Assembly (NCBI GenBank): GCA_964204605.1
Contig: OZ123195.1
Location: forward strand, 1,860,001-1,924,000
DNA from: UBA961 sp014191195
GTDB taxonomy: Bacteria > Bacteroidota > Ignavibacteria > Kapaibacteriales > UBA961
Direction of reading: 5' to 3'
Length of the DNA: 64,000 nucleotides
A program made the position numbers and the translations under genes. Positions within the stretch are counted from its first letter, which is position 1. The number at the start of each line of letters is the position of its first letter. The notes beneath the pieces were generated by a model. The model saw only the letters and a program-made list of their open reading frames with translations, made no database searches and had not been told where the DNA came from. Positions 8,773-18,482 of the stretch are shown piece by piece.

Positions 8773-9105
8773 TTAAGGCAGTTTAATTTCCTTGCCAGAT
8801 TTAACGGCAATACGTTTAACCTGTGTTTTACCATCTTTTTCAATTCGTTCTGTACGAATTCTTGTTGCTTTTTTAGTTTCTGGATCAATAAGCATCACAT
8901 TTGAATATGCAATTGGAAATTCTCTTTCCATAATGCCACCATCTGGATTAGCAGGGCTTTTGCGCATGTGGCGCTTGTGTATATTAACACCTTCAACCAA
9001 TACTCTTGCTTTTTTTGCTTGGGTTTCGATAACACGGCCTTCTTTGCCTTTATCATCACCACTTATAACCTTAACTATGTCATTTTTTTTGATTAACATC
9101 TTCAT
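8773..9105 (-). CDS. rplX: 50S ribosomal protein L24
   Basis: L24, 110 residues, an assembly initiator with a KOW motif at the N-terminus (KKNDIVKVISGDDKGKEGRV). Next comes VEGVNIHKRHMRKSP, the family signature. A second ATG two codons in could also serve as the start. Confidence 0.97.
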   Translation of the reverse strand: MKMLIKKNDIVKVISGDDKGKEGRVIETQAKKARVLVEGVNIHKRHMRKSPANPDGGIMEREFPIAYSNVMLIDPETKKATRIRTERIEKDGKTQVKRIAVKSGKEIKLP

Positions 9106-9118
9106 GTAGATTCGATCC

Positions 9119-9487
9119 TTATAATACCTCTGGTGCCAAAGAAACGATTTTCATAAAACTTTTCTCACGCAATTCACGTGCCACAGGTCCAAATATACGA
9201 GTACCTCTTGGCTCACCTTGGCTGTTGAGAATAACAGCTGCATTCTCATCAAAACGGATGAAAGATCCATCTTTACGTCTAATTTCTTTTTTTGTGCGAA
9301 CAACAACAGCCTTGCATACTTCGCCTTTTTTTACACCTGCATTAGGAAGAGCAGTCTTGATAGACACAACAATGATGTCGCCTACACCTGCATAACGCCT
9401 TCCATGACCACCAAGTACACGTATACAACGAACACGTTTGGCTCCCGAATTATCGGCTGCTATAAGATTTGATTCTTCTTGTATCAT
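9119..9487 (-). CDS. rplN: 50S ribosomal protein L14
   Basis: L14, 122 residues, the exact usual length. Starts MIQEESNLIAADNSGAKRVR and contains VVVRTKKEIRRKDGSFIRFD and EPRGTRIFGPVARELREK. It lies between rpsQ and rplX as expected. Confidence 0.98.
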   Translation of the reverse strand: MIQEESNLIAADNSGAKRVRCIRVLGGHGRRYAGVGDIIVVSIKTALPNAGVKKGEVCKAVVVRTKKEIRRKDGSFIRFDENAAVILNSQGEPRGTRIFGPVARELREKSFMKIVSLAPEVL

Positions 9488-9502
9488 CTAAGTGTTCCTA
9501 TA

Positions 9503-9796
9503 TTACTGCGCACGTTCAATAACTTCTGCCAACATCCAGCGCTTTCTAGCACTTAGTGGACGGCTTTCTATAACTCGTACAATGTCACCTACGCGGCATT
9601 CATTGCCCTCGTCATGGGCCATAACTTTTTTAGTCTGCTTATAGTATTTTTTATAAAGCGGATGAGCAACTTGACGCTCGATCGCTACAATAATACTTTT
9701 ATTCATAGCAGAACTTATCACTTTGCCTTGACGAACTTTTTTTCCGCTCGTAGAGGGCTTTTGATCTGTTGCAATAATAGTAGCCATAGTTTCCAT
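9503..9796 (-). CDS. rpsQ: 30S ribosomal protein S17
   Basis: S17, 97 residues, with a short N-terminal extension before KKVRQGKVISSAMNKSIIV. The HPLYKKYYKQTKKVMAHDE and GDIVRVIESRPLSARKRW blocks are typical. Two ATG codons (9796 and 9787) are possible; neither has a clear ribosome site. Confidence 0.96.
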   Translation of the reverse strand: METMATIIATDQKPSTSGKKVRQGKVISSAMNKSIIVAIERQVAHPLYKKYYKQTKKVMAHDEGNECRVGDIVRVIESRPLSARKRWMLAEVIERAQ

Positions 9797-9816
9797 AAAG
9801 CTTTATGCGTAATTTG

Positions 9817-10020
9817 TCAGATTTTGACATTCCGCTCACGCAACACTGTTTTAATGCGCGCAATATCTTTTCTTAAAATTCTGATTTGAGAAGGATTTTC
9901 TAATTGGCTTAATGCCTTTTCAAAATTTCTCATCATCAATGCTTCTTGTGTTGAAGCTAACATTTCATGTAGTTCTTCTTCTGAGAACTTGCGAATATCC
10001 GACGCTTTTTGCGGTTTCAT
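9817..10020 (-). CDS. rpmC: 50S ribosomal protein L29
   Basis: L29, 67 residues, sits at the peptide exit in ribosome structures. Two-helix protein with IRKFSEEELHEMLASTQEAL and the C-terminal IRILRKDIARIKTVLRER. It overlaps the rplP stop by one base, so the two are coupled. Confidence 0.95.
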   Translation of the reverse strand: MKPQKASDIRKFSEEELHEMLASTQEALMMRNFEKALSQLENPSQIRILRKDIARIKTVLRERNVKI

Positions 10021-10439
10021 TACTGTGCAGCATCCAAGCGTGTTACAAATTTTATCTTAATTGGTAATTTATGAGAAGCTAAACGAACAGCTTCTTGCGC
10101 TGACTCTTTTGAAACACCATCGATTTCAAAAAGTATACGTCCAGGTTTAACTACCGCAACCCAGAATTCAGGATTTCCTTTTCCACTACCCATACGCGTT
10201 TCCGCTGGTTTTTTCGTAACAGGCTTGTCTGGAAATATTCTAATCCATACTTTACCATCACGACGTAAATAGCGATTAATCGCAATACGAGCAGATTCAA
10301 TCTGACGATTTGTTATCCAAGCGGGTTCAAGTGCTTTCATACCAAAAGTACCAAAAGCTACTTGAGAACCACGATAGGCTTTGCCTTTCATTCTACCGCG
10401 TTGGGTTTTTCTATGTTTTACTCTTTTAGGCAGCAACAT
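10020..10439 (-). CDS. rplP: 50S ribosomal protein L16
   Basis: L16, 139 residues, close to 140 in most bacteria. MLLPKRVKHRKTQRGRMKGK at the start, FGTFGMKALEPAWITNRQIE, then RMGSGKGNPEFWVAVVKPGR. It lies near the A-site tRNA elbow. Confidence 0.98.
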   Translation of the reverse strand: MLLPKRVKHRKTQRGRMKGKAYRGSQVAFGTFGMKALEPAWITNRQIESARIAINRYLRRDGKVWIRIFPDKPVTKKPAETRMGSGKGNPEFWVAVVKPGRILFEIDGVSKESAQEAVRLASHKLPIKIKFVTRLDAAQ

Positions 10440-10456
10440 TGTGCTATATCCTTCTC

Positions 10457-11101
10457 TTAGTCCTTTGTTATAAGCTTGCCGATTACTTCACCTCGGCAAA
10501 TCCAAGTTTTTACACCAATCAAACCGTAAACGGTTGCTGCTGTTGCTGTGCCATAATCAATATCAGCTCTTAATGTGTGTAAAGGCACTCTACCTTCTTT
10601 ATACTGTTCAGTACGGGACATATCTGCTCCGCCCAAACGACCTGAACACATTACTCTGATACCTTCCGCACCCATTCTCATTGCAGCTCCAACTGACTGC
10701 TTCATTGCTTTACGAAATGAAACACGTCCTTCAAGTTGCTGTGCGATATTTTCGGCTACCAATTGGGCTTCCACTTCTGGACGCTTTATCTCGTGTATTA
10801 AGATTTTTACATCTTTGCGTGATATCTTCTTTAATTCTTCTTCCAATAATGTAATATCTTTACCAGAACGGCCAATGATTACACCAGGTCTTGAAGTATG
10901 CAATGTTAAACGCAATTGTTTTGCAGTACGTTCGATTATAATTCTAGCTACACCTGCTTTACGCAAACGGCTTTTTATATATGAACGTACCATCAAATCT
11001 TCTGTAAGTTTTTCTGCTACATTCTTTTCATCGAACCAATTAGCATCCCATTGGCGTACAATGCCTAGACGGAGACCGATCGGATTTGTCTTCTGACCCA
11101 A
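10457..11101 (-). CDS. rpsC: 30S ribosomal protein S3
   Basis: S3, 214 residues, part of the mRNA entry tunnel. MGQKTNPIGLRLGIVRQWDA at the start, KH-domain loop PGVIIGRSGKDI (about residues 73-84) and the C-terminal domain with MGAEGIRVMCSGRLGGADMSR. Position between rplV and rplP is standard. Confidence 0.98.
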   Translation of the reverse strand: MGQKTNPIGLRLGIVRQWDANWFDEKNVAEKLTEDLMVRSYIKSRLRKAGVARIIIERTAKQLRLTLHTSRPGVIIGRSGKDITLLEEELKKISRKDVKILIHEIKRPEVEAQLVAENIAQQLEGRVSFRKAMKQSVGAAMRMGAEGIRVMCSGRLGGADMSRTEQYKEGRVPLHTLRADIDYGTATAATVYGLIGVKTWICRGEVIGKLITKD

Positions 11102-11117
11102 AGCTCTCTCCTGTTAA

Positions 11118-11471
11118 TTACTGGACAACTGAAACTTCAATTGTAAGATGATGCGAGCGTTTACGAATTCTATAAGCCCTGCCCATAGGAGCAGGAGAAA
11201 TACGCTTAGCTGTAGGGCCTTGATTAACATAGACCTTACTTACATAAAGCTTTCCTTCATCAACACGCTCATTTGCAGCGAGTGCTTTTTCCATTACATT
11301 GGATATCGCAGAGCGAAGCACCATTTCTGCATCTTTTGCTGCCGACTTTGTAGAGAATTTCAGCGTCGCAATCGCTTGTTGCGCTGATTTTCCTCGTATC
11401 AAATCTATCACCAGGCGCATTTTGCGGGGTGATGAACGCAAATAGCGTTTTGTTGCACGAGCATTTAGCAT
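11118..11471 (-). CDS. rplV: 50S ribosomal protein L22
   Basis: L22, 117 residues, whose beta-hairpin lines the exit tunnel. RYLRSSPRKMRLVIDLIRGK at the N-terminus and GPTAKRISPAPMGRAYRIRK near the C-terminus are the family signatures; the latter contains the tunnel hairpin tip where macrolide resistance changes arise in other species. Confidence 0.97.
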   Translation of the reverse strand: MLNARATKRYLRSSPRKMRLVIDLIRGKSAQQAIATLKFSTKSAAKDAEMVLRSAISNVMEKALAANERVDEGKLYVSKVYVNQGPTAKRISPAPMGRAYRIRKRSHHLTIEVSVVQ

Positions 11472-11495
11472 AATCTAACCTTATTCAGCTACGGA

Positions 11496-11783
11496 TTATC
11501 GTTTTCCGGACTTTTGATCTTTTCTGTTACCTGCATGCCCTTTGAATGTTCTCGTTGGAGAAAATTCGCCGAGCTTATGTCCTACCATATTTTCAGTTAC
11601 ATACACTGGTATGAACTTGTTGCCATTATGTACTGCAAATGTATGACCCACAAATTCGGGAGCAATAGTTGAAGCACGTGACCACGTTTTAACTACTACT
11701 TTTTTTCCTGAATCATTCAAGAGGTCTACTTTTTTCGCCAATTTGTAGTATATAAAGGCGCCTTTTTTGAGTGAGCGAGCCAT
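11496..11783 (-). CDS. rpsS: 30S ribosomal protein S19
   Basis: S19, 95 residues. MARSLKKGAFIYYKLAKKVD, KTWSRASTIAPEFVGHTFAV and HKLGEFSPTRTFKGHAG are the conserved blocks. It lies 10 bases after rplB and 24 bases before rplV in the operon. Confidence 0.98.
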   Translation of the reverse strand: MARSLKKGAFIYYKLAKKVDLLNDSGKKVVVKTWSRASTIAPEFVGHTFAVHNGNKFIPVYVTENMVGHKLGEFSPTRTFKGHAGNRKDQKSGKR

Positions 11784-11793
11784 ACTTTCCTAG

Positions 11794-12630
11794 TTATTTT
11801 CTTTTACGAACAATAAGATCTGTTGACTTCTTCTTCTGTCTACGTGTCTTAAGGCCTTTTGCTAATTGACCCCAAGGTGAACGTGGATGCTGACGACCAC
11901 CACCGGATTTTGATCTTCCTTCTCCACCACCCATTGGGTGATCTATAGGATTCATCGCCATACCACGTGTTTGAGGCCTTACTCCTAACCAGCGCATACG
12001 GCCAGCTTTACCATACAGAATATTTTCATGATCAGAATTACCAACAACACCAAGTGTTGCCATACATGTCTGAGATACTTTTCTAATTTCACCAGATGGT
12101 AATTTTACCTGAGCCATTCCATTATCAAATCCAACAAGTTGTGCACCTGTTCCAGCACTGCGAACCATTTGTCCGCCTTTTCCTGGCTTTAATTCAATAT
12201 TGTGAATAAACATACCTACTGGTATTTTTTCAAGTGGCAATGCATTTCCATCTTGTAAATCAGCTTTAGGACCGGACATTACTTTTTGTCCAACTTTAAG
12301 CTTATTCGGAGATAAAATATATGCTAATTCTCCATCTTCATAACGAATCAATGCTATACGGCATGTACGATTTGGATCGTATTGTATACTTAATACTTCT
12401 GCCGGCATATCAAACTTTCTTCGTTTAAAATCTATAATACGGTACTTTTGTTTATGCCCACCACCAATGTGACGAGATGTAATCCGACCTGTATTATTAC
12501 GCCCACCAGATTTTTTCTTTGCTACTAGCAAAGACTTTTCAGGTTTTGCACCTGGAGTTAATTCAGAAAATGAACTAACTGAGTAAAATCTTGTACCGGG
12601 GGTAATCGGTTTTAGTATTCTTAAAGCCAT
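11794..12630 (-). CDS. rplB: 50S ribosomal protein L2
   Basis: L2, 278 residues, needed for the peptidyl-transferase region. SGGRNNTGRITSRHIGGGHK, GKAGRMRWLGVRPQTRGMAM and the C-terminal NPIDHPMGGGEGRSKSGGG, which contains the conserved His near the catalytic site, are all intact. Confidence 0.98.
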   Translation of the reverse strand: MALRILKPITPGTRFYSVSSFSELTPGAKPEKSLLVAKKKSGGRNNTGRITSRHIGGGHKQKYRIIDFKRRKFDMPAEVLSIQYDPNRTCRIALIRYEDGELAYILSPNKLKVGQKVMSGPKADLQDGNALPLEKIPVGMFIHNIELKPGKGGQMVRSAGTGAQLVGFDNGMAQVKLPSGEIRKVSQTCMATLGVVGNSDHENILYGKAGRMRWLGVRPQTRGMAMNPIDHPMGGGEGRSKSGGGRQHPRSPWGQLAKGLKTRRQKKKSTDLIVRKRK

Positions 12631-12644
12631 TATCTTTCTCTATT

Positions 12645-12953
12645 TTAATCTTCGGACACGTTACCTTCACCGCCAACTAGATCAATTGTGTATCCTTTTG
12701 CAAGAGTTACATATGCCTTCTTGCGTAAAGGAGTTGTTCCACGCATAATCCCTTTCTTTGTAGAGCGGGTCTTGCTTTTGCCTTTTACATTTACTGTACG
12801 AACTGAACTTACTTTCACTTCATATAGCTTTTCAATGGCTGTTTTTATCTGAATTTTGTTCGCCACTGTTGTGACTTCAAAAGCATACTGATTCTTTTCA
12901 GATAGTTTTGCTGCTTTTTCTGTTAGCAATGGATACTTAATTACTGTTATCAT
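12645..12953 (-). CDS. rplW: 50S ribosomal protein L23
   Basis: L23, 102 residues, docking site for trigger factor and SRP at the exit tunnel. IKYPLLTEKAAKLSEKNQYA and KTAIEKLYEVKVSSVRTVNV are the conserved blocks. Position between rplD and rplB confirms it. Confidence 0.96.
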   Translation of the reverse strand: MITVIKYPLLTEKAAKLSEKNQYAFEVTTVANKIQIKTAIEKLYEVKVSSVRTVNVKGKSKTRSTKKGIMRGTTPLRKKAYVTLAKGYTIDLVGGEGNVSED

Positions 12954-12980
12954 TTTAGTAAGCCTACTTATACTTCAGTG

Positions 12981-13601
12981 TTAAAACGTTTGCACTAAAT
13001 CCTGAAGTGCTTCTTTGCACAGGATGATTTTTCTATGATTCAATATGTCATATGTTGAAGCTATATTTGCTGGGATTGTAGAAATACCAGGTATATTTCT
13101 TGCAGACAAAATTGCATTTTTATCAGATCCTTTAAGCAATATCAATGCTTTTTGTCCTTCAAGATTAAGTGCTTTTAGCACTGTAATCACATTTTTTGTC
13201 TTGATTTCATTAAAAGACATATCTTCAATAATCAAAAAGTTTTGCTCTTGTACTCTTAAGGATAAAGCTGACTTACGTGCAAGCCTTCTCATTTGAGTAG
13301 GTAAGTATTGCTTATATAAGTGAGGACGTGGCCCATGTATTGTTCCACCACCAACCCATACAGGCGATCTATTAGAACCAGAACGGGCTGTCCCGCGGCC
13401 TTTTTGTTTCCATGGTTTTCTTCCACCACCAGAAACTTCAGATCTAACTTTTGTTTTGTGAGTGCCTTGCCTTTGATTTGCTAAATATGCTTTTACCGCA
13501 AGGTACATAGCATGCTCGCTAGGCTCAACATTAAAGACTTCATCAGGTAATTCAACCTGACCAGTCACAGATCCATTTTTTCCATATACATTTAAGAGCA
13601 T
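12981..13601 (-). CDS. rplD: 50S ribosomal protein L4
   Basis: L4, 206 residues. The tunnel-lining loop GGGRKPWKQKGRGTARSGSN (about residues 59-78) is diagnostic, followed by the globular part ending RKIILCKEALQDLVQTF. In E. coli L4 represses its own operon; no comparable leader was recognised here. Confidence 0.97.
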   Translation of the reverse strand: MLLNVYGKNGSVTGQVELPDEVFNVEPSEHAMYLAVKAYLANQRQGTHKTKVRSEVSGGGRKPWKQKGRGTARSGSNRSPVWVGGGTIHGPRPHLYKQYLPTQMRRLARKSALSLRVQEQNFLIIEDMSFNEIKTKNVITVLKALNLEGQKALILLKGSDKNAILSARNIPGISTIPANIASTYDILNHRKIILCKEALQDLVQTF

Positions 13602-13609
13602 ATTATACC

Positions 13610-14227
13610 TTACAGCTTCACAATTTCAACAATCGAATTGATTGAACCAGGAATGCTACCTTTAATTATAAGTAGATTTTGTTCTGGCATTACGTCCAAC
13701 ACTTCAAGATTACGAATGCTTATGGTTGTTCCACCCATTCTTCCTGCCATTCTCATACCCTTGAAAACTCGGGATGGAAAAGATGAAGAACCAATGGATC
13801 CAGGATGACGCTGTCTATCAGATTGACCGTGTGATGACATACCAACACCACTAAAGTGATGTCGCTTCATTACACCCTGAAAACCTCGGCCTTTGGAAGT
13901 TCCTGATACTTTTACTTTATCACCTTTTTGCAAAATACTATCAACTGTTAGTATTTCACCTGGGGTTAAAGTAACCTTATCAGATCTAAACTCCTTCAAA
14001 TGGCGCTTAGGAGATACTCCGGACTTTTTAAAATGTCCGATTTGTGGTTGTGATACTTTTCGTTCAGGGATATCTTCAAATCCTATTTGAACTGCTGTGT
14101 ATCCATCCTTTTCTTTTGACCTAACCTGCACTACTGCGCAAGGTCCGGCTTCTATTACTGTACAAGGAATATATTCACCTGTTTGGCTGAATATACTTGT
14201 CATGCCTAATTTACGACCTAAAAGCAT
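13610..14227 (-). CDS. rplC: 50S ribosomal protein L3
   Basis: L3, 205 residues. LLGRKLGMTSIFSQTGEYIP at the N-terminus and GTSKGRGFQGVMKRHHFSG with GQSDRQRHPGSIGSSSFPSR in the centre form the extended loop that reaches the peptidyl-transferase centre. Only 8 bases separate it from rplD. Confidence 0.98.
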   Translation of the reverse strand: MLLGRKLGMTSIFSQTGEYIPCTVIEAGPCAVVQVRSKEKDGYTAVQIGFEDIPERKVSQPQIGHFKKSGVSPKRHLKEFRSDKVTLTPGEILTVDSILQKGDKVKVSGTSKGRGFQGVMKRHHFSGVGMSSHGQSDRQRHPGSIGSSSFPSRVFKGMRMAGRMGGTTISIRNLEVLDVMPEQNLLIIKGSIPGSINSIVEIVKL

Positions 14228-14240
14228 CTTTACTTTCTCC

Positions 14241-14555
14241 TTAGACCTTTACCTCTACATCAACTCCCGCAGGTAATTCAAGACGCATCAATGCATCAAT
14301 CGTACGCTGTGTTGAGCTGAAGATATCTATCAGACGCTTGTGAACGCGCGCTTCAAACTGCTCGCGCGACTTTTTGTCAACGTGCGGCGAACGTAGAACC
14401 GTGTATACAGTCTTTTCCGTAGGTAGTGGAATTGGACCGGAAACAACCGCCCCAGTTTGTTTAATCGTACGAACTATTCGCTCGGATGATTTATCAATCA
14501 GGTTATGGTCGTAAGATTTAAGTTTTATACGAATCCTTTGGGTTGACACGCTCAC
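14241..14555 (-). CDS. rpsJ: 30S ribosomal protein S10
   Basis: S10 (NusE), 104 residues, also part of transcription antitermination complexes. QRIRIKLKSYDHNLIDKSSE, GPIPLPTEKTVYTVLRSPHV and KKSREQFEARVHKRLIDIF are the conserved parts. It starts the S10 section, 66 bases after tuf. Confidence 0.98.
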   Translation of the reverse strand: MSVSTQRIRIKLKSYDHNLIDKSSERIVRTIKQTGAVVSGPIPLPTEKTVYTVLRSPHVDKKSREQFEARVHKRLIDIFSSTQRTIDALMRLELPAGVDVEVKV

Positions 14556-14621
14556 GTACCTTCAAATATTTAGACAAAAAAAACATAGCCCGAATGTATC
14601 GGCCCATGCCATTTGGTACAT

Positions 14622-15830
14622 TTATTCAATAATTTTTGTAATAACACCAGCACCTACTGTTCTGCCGCCTTCACGGATTGAAAAACGTAAACCGTCTTCC
14701 ATTGCAACAGGTGTAATCAATTCTACAGCAAAGTTGTCAAGATTATCTCCAGGCATAACCATTTCAGTTCCGCTTGGTAATGTTGCAACCCCAGTTACGT
14801 CAGTTGTACGAAAATAAAATTGTGGGCGATATCCATCAAAAAATGGAGTATGGCGTCCGCCTTCATCTTTGTTCAACACATAAACTTGTGCCATAAATTT
14901 ATGGTGAGGAGTCATAGATCCTGATTTCGCAAGAACCATGCCACGCTCAATTTCTTCTTTATCTACACCACGTAACAATAAACCTACATTGTCTCCAGCT
15001 ACACCTTCATCTAATAGCTTACGAAACATCTCAATTCCAGTTACAGTAGTTTTCTTTTGTAAGCCGAAACCTACAAGTTCAACTTCTTCGTTTAATTTTA
15101 CAATTCCACGCTCAATACGTCCGGTTGCAACTGTTCCACGACCTGTAATTGAAAATACATCTTCAACAGGCATTAAGAATGGTTTATCTGTTTCACGTGT
15201 TGGTGTTGGGATATAATCATCAACTGCTTGCATTAAATCTAAAACTGGTTTTAGTCTTGGATCATCAATAGCTGCTGAATCTGATGTTCCTGCATCCAAT
15301 GCTTGTAATGCAGAACCTTTTATGATAGGTAAATCATCACCAGGAAATTCATATTTAGATAATAGTTCACGAACTTCTAATTCTACTAAATCCAACAATT
15401 CTGGATCTGCAATATCTACTTTGTTCATGAATACTACAATACGAGGTACACCAACTTGGCGTGCAAGCAAGATGTGTTCGCGGGTTTGAGGCATTGGGCC
15501 GTCTGTACCAGCAACTACTAGGATTGCGCCATCCATTTGTGCCGCACCTGTAATCATGTTTTTAACATAATCTGCGTGGCCTGGACAATCTACGTGTGCA
15601 TAGTGACGATTTGCGGTTTCATATTCTACGTGGGCAGTATTAATGGTGATCCCACGAGCTTTTTCTTCCGGAGCATTGTCAATTGAATCGTACGAACGCT
15701 TTGCCGAAAGACCTGTTTTAGCTAAAGCCATTGTAATGGCTGCTGTTAATGTTGTCTTACCGTGGTCAACGTGGCCAATTGTGCCAATATTAACGTGTGG
15801 TTTCGACCTGTCAAATTTCTCTTTTGCCAT
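14622..15830 (-). CDS. tuf: Elongation factor Tu
   Basis: EF-Tu, 402 residues, delivers aminoacyl-tRNA to the ribosome. G1 GHVDHGKTT (about residues 19-27), switch I RGITINTAHVEYE, G3 DCPGHADYVKNMITGAAQMD, G4 NKVD and G5 SAL are all present, then domains 2 and 3 ending VGAGVITKIIE. An AGGTG ribosome site precedes the ATG. The only tuf copy in the window. Confidence 0.98.
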   Translation of the reverse strand: MAKEKFDRSKPHVNIGTIGHVDHGKTTLTAAITMALAKTGLSAKRSYDSIDNAPEEKARGITINTAHVEYETANRHYAHVDCPGHADYVKNMITGAAQMDGAILVVAGTDGPMPQTREHILLARQVGVPRIVVFMNKVDIADPELLDLVELEVRELLSKYEFPGDDLPIIKGSALQALDAGTSDSAAIDDPRLKPVLDLMQAVDDYIPTPTRETDKPFLMPVEDVFSITGRGTVATGRIERGIVKLNEEVELVGFGLQKKTTVTGIEMFRKLLDEGVAGDNVGLLLRGVDKEEIERGMVLAKSGSMTPHHKFMAQVYVLNKDEGGRHTPFFDGYRPQFYFRTTDVTGVATLPSGTEMVMPGDNLDNFAVELITPVAMEDGLRFSIREGGRTVGAGVITKIIE

Positions 15831-15891
15831 AGTGCACCTAAAGTGATAACTATTTTTACAAAAATATTAAATATTAAATCTTTTTTTTTGA

Positions 15892-17937
15892 TCAAGCGTC
15901 CGTAGGCTCATAATGTGAGAAAATCATCGTATATGATCCTCTGCCTTGTGTCATTGACCTCAGTTTAGTTACATAACCAAACATTTGGCTCAATGGTACG
16001 CTGGCTTTTACACCTTGTGAGCTACCCTTTTGCGTAATCTCTTCAATCCGACCTTTCCGAGAGTTTATATCAGCTATTACATCGCCTATATATTCCATCG
16101 GAGCTATTGCCTCTACTGCAAATATTGGTTCCAATAAACTTGGATTAGCTTTTGCAATTGCTTCTCTAACAGCATTTGATACTGCTACTTTACATGCTAT
16201 ATCAGTTGTTTCGCCTTCTCTAGTTCCTACGTCAAGTATTTCTACTTCTATATCTACCATAGGATATCCGGCTATAGGGCCTACTGCTAATGAACTTTTT
16301 GCACTTTCTAATAAGGCATTCATTAATACAGCTTGTAGTTTATTAGAATTATCTGACATCTTTACAGAGTTACCAATACTCTTCTCTGATGGTCTAATTT
16401 CTACTTTTACCCTGGCATATTGATTCTTTGTACCTATCTGTTTTTCAAATTCATATTCATGAATTGCAGATTTTAATACAGTTTCTCTATATGCTACCTG
16501 TGGTTTACCAACTCTCGTTTGAACAGAAAACTCTCTTTTAAGTCTATCCACAATAATGTCTAAGTGAAGCTCTCCAACACCGCTAATAATTAGCTGACCA
16601 CTTTCTTGATCATTCACAAATTTAAATGTTGGATCTTCATCTGCCAGTCTTGCCAAAGCCTCAAGCATTTTCTGCTGATCTGATGTAGACTTTGCCTCAA
16701 CCGATTGATTGATAACAGGTTCCAAAAAACTGATTTTTTCAAAGAGCACTTGATTTTCTTGGATACAAATTGTATCACCTGTCTTTGTAAACTTTAGCCC
16801 AGGTATCGCTACTATTTCTCCAGCCAAACATTCTGTAAGTTCATCTCTTCTGTTTGCCTGCATTCTTAGGATCTTTTGAACTCTCTCTCTCTTACCTTCT
16901 GTTGGATTATATATCATATCACCAACTTTTAATTTACCAGAGTAGATTCTTACAAAAGTAAGCCTACCTACATACACATCTGTTAAAACTTTAAAGGCTA
17001 ATCCAGAAAAAGGCTCTTCTTCACTTGGCTTTCTTTCTAATAGTATCTCAGAATCTTCAGGGCTAAATCCAGTAACCGAACCACGATCAATTGGAGAAGG
17101 AAGATATCTTACTATACTATTTAATAATTCTTGAACACCTTTGTTCTTAAATGACGAACCACATGTTACTGGCAAAAATTTAGAATGAATTACAGATTCT
17201 CTTATAGCTTCATATAATTCCGATATTTCTATCTGCTCATTGCCTAAGTACTTTTCTAATATTGAATCATTATTTTCTGCTATTGCTTCAATCATTTGAT
17301 TTCTTTTTTCTTCAGCTTCTTGCTTCATCGACAAAGGAATGTGCTCAATCAGATAATTTTCAGACTCTTCAATATCTATATATTTGATATATTTCATTTC
17401 TATCAAGTCTATAATTCCAGAAAAATCTTCTGAACTTCCAACAGGTATATATAAAGGAACAGGCCGAGCATGAAATGTCTCTTTGATTGACAGTAGTGCT
17501 TTGTAAAAATCAGCACCAATTCGATCCATCTTATTGATATATACTATTCTAGGAACATTGAATTGATCAGCTTGACGCCAAACAGTTTCCGATTGAGGCT
17601 CTACTCCGGCTACTGCACAAAATACAGCAACCGCACCATCTAGAACTCTTAAAGATCTTTGAACTTCTGCTGTAAAATCAACGTGTCCGGGCGTATCTAT
17701 AATATTAATCTGATGCCCTTGCCAATAGCAAGTAGTTGCAGCTGATGTTATTGTAATTCCTCTCTCTCTTTCTTGGTCCATATAATCCATAAAAGCAGTG
17801 CCTTCATGAACTTCCCCCATCTTATGAAGGGAACCTGTAAAGAAAAGAATACGCTCGGTAGTTGTTGTTTTGCCTGCATCAATGTGGGCTATTATACCTA
17901 TATTTCTATATTTTTCTAGCTTAATTGTGCGCGACAT
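15892..17937 (-). CDS. fusA: Elongation factor G, second paralogue
   Basis: EF-G family GTPase, 681 residues, in the classical fusA position between rpsG and tuf. G1 AHIDAGKTTTTERILFFTG, G3 DTPGHVDFTAEVQRSLRVLD and G4 NKMD are intact; domains II-V follow, with the domain IV loop region reduced relative to E. coli EF-G. It diverges clearly from the other EF-G at 18970. By family knowledge, organisms with two EF-Gs can split translocation from ribosome recycling; that this copy does recycling is an inference from the partner being of mitochondrial EF-G1 type. Confidence 0.9.
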   Translation of the reverse strand: MSRTIKLEKYRNIGIIAHIDAGKTTTTERILFFTGSLHKMGEVHEGTAFMDYMDQERERGITITSAATTCYWQGHQINIIDTPGHVDFTAEVQRSLRVLDGAVAVFCAVAGVEPQSETVWRQADQFNVPRIVYINKMDRIGADFYKALLSIKETFHARPVPLYIPVGSSEDFSGIIDLIEMKYIKYIDIEESENYLIEHIPLSMKQEAEEKRNQMIEAIAENNDSILEKYLGNEQIEISELYEAIRESVIHSKFLPVTCGSSFKNKGVQELLNSIVRYLPSPIDRGSVTGFSPEDSEILLERKPSEEEPFSGLAFKVLTDVYVGRLTFVRIYSGKLKVGDMIYNPTEGKRERVQKILRMQANRRDELTECLAGEIVAIPGLKFTKTGDTICIQENQVLFEKISFLEPVINQSVEAKSTSDQQKMLEALARLADEDPTFKFVNDQESGQLIISGVGELHLDIIVDRLKREFSVQTRVGKPQVAYRETVLKSAIHEYEFEKQIGTKNQYARVKVEIRPSEKSIGNSVKMSDNSNKLQAVLMNALLESAKSSLAVGPIAGYPMVDIEVEILDVGTREGETTDIACKVAVSNAVREAIAKANPSLLEPIFAVEAIAPMEYIGDVIADINSRKGRIEEITQKGSSQGVKASVPLSQMFGYVTKLRSMTQGRGSYTMIFSHYEPTDA

Positions 17938-17983
17938 AATTTACAGCGCTACCAGGGTTAAATTGACAAAGAACAAAAATATC

Positions 17984-18451
17984 TTACCATTTAAAATGTG
18001 CAAATGCTTTATTAGCTTCTGCCATTCTATGTACATCATCACGCTTTTTTACAGAACTTCCTTCACCATTAGAAGCAGCTAATAATTCTGAAGCTAGTTT
18101 TTGTGCCATTGTTTTATCACGACGCTCTGAAGCATATTGTTTTAACCAACGAATTGCTAATGCAAAACGACGATCTTCTCTAACTTCTACTGGCACTTGA
18201 TATGTAGCACCACCAACACGGCGTGAACGAACTTCTATAGCAGGAGAAATATTACCTAAAGCTTTGCGAAAAATTTCGACAGGATCTGTCTTCGATTTTT
18301 GCTCTACTATATCAAAAGCATTGTAAACTAAATTGCGAGCAGTATTCTTTTTACCTTGAATCATCACTTTATTAATGAACCTAGATACCATCACATCGTT
18401 AAAACGTGAATCAGGTACTGCATATCGTTTTTCTGCTCTTTTCTTTCTCAT
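17984..18451 (-). CDS. rpsG: 30S ribosomal protein S7
   Basis: S7, 155 residues, nucleates the small-subunit head. MRKKRAEKRYAVPDSRFNDV at the start, then GGATYQVPVEVREDRRFALA and the C-terminal REDV-like segment VKKRDDVHRMAEANKAFAHF. It is 31 bases after rpsL. Confidence 0.98.
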   Translation of the reverse strand: MRKKRAEKRYAVPDSRFNDVMVSRFINKVMIQGKKNTARNLVYNAFDIVEQKSKTDPVEIFRKALGNISPAIEVRSRRVGGATYQVPVEVREDRRFALAIRWLKQYASERRDKTMAQKLASELLAASNGEGSSVKKRDDVHRMAEANKAFAHFKW

Positions 18452-18482
18452 ACTCTATCTCTTTTTCTCTTCTTTTCTTAAA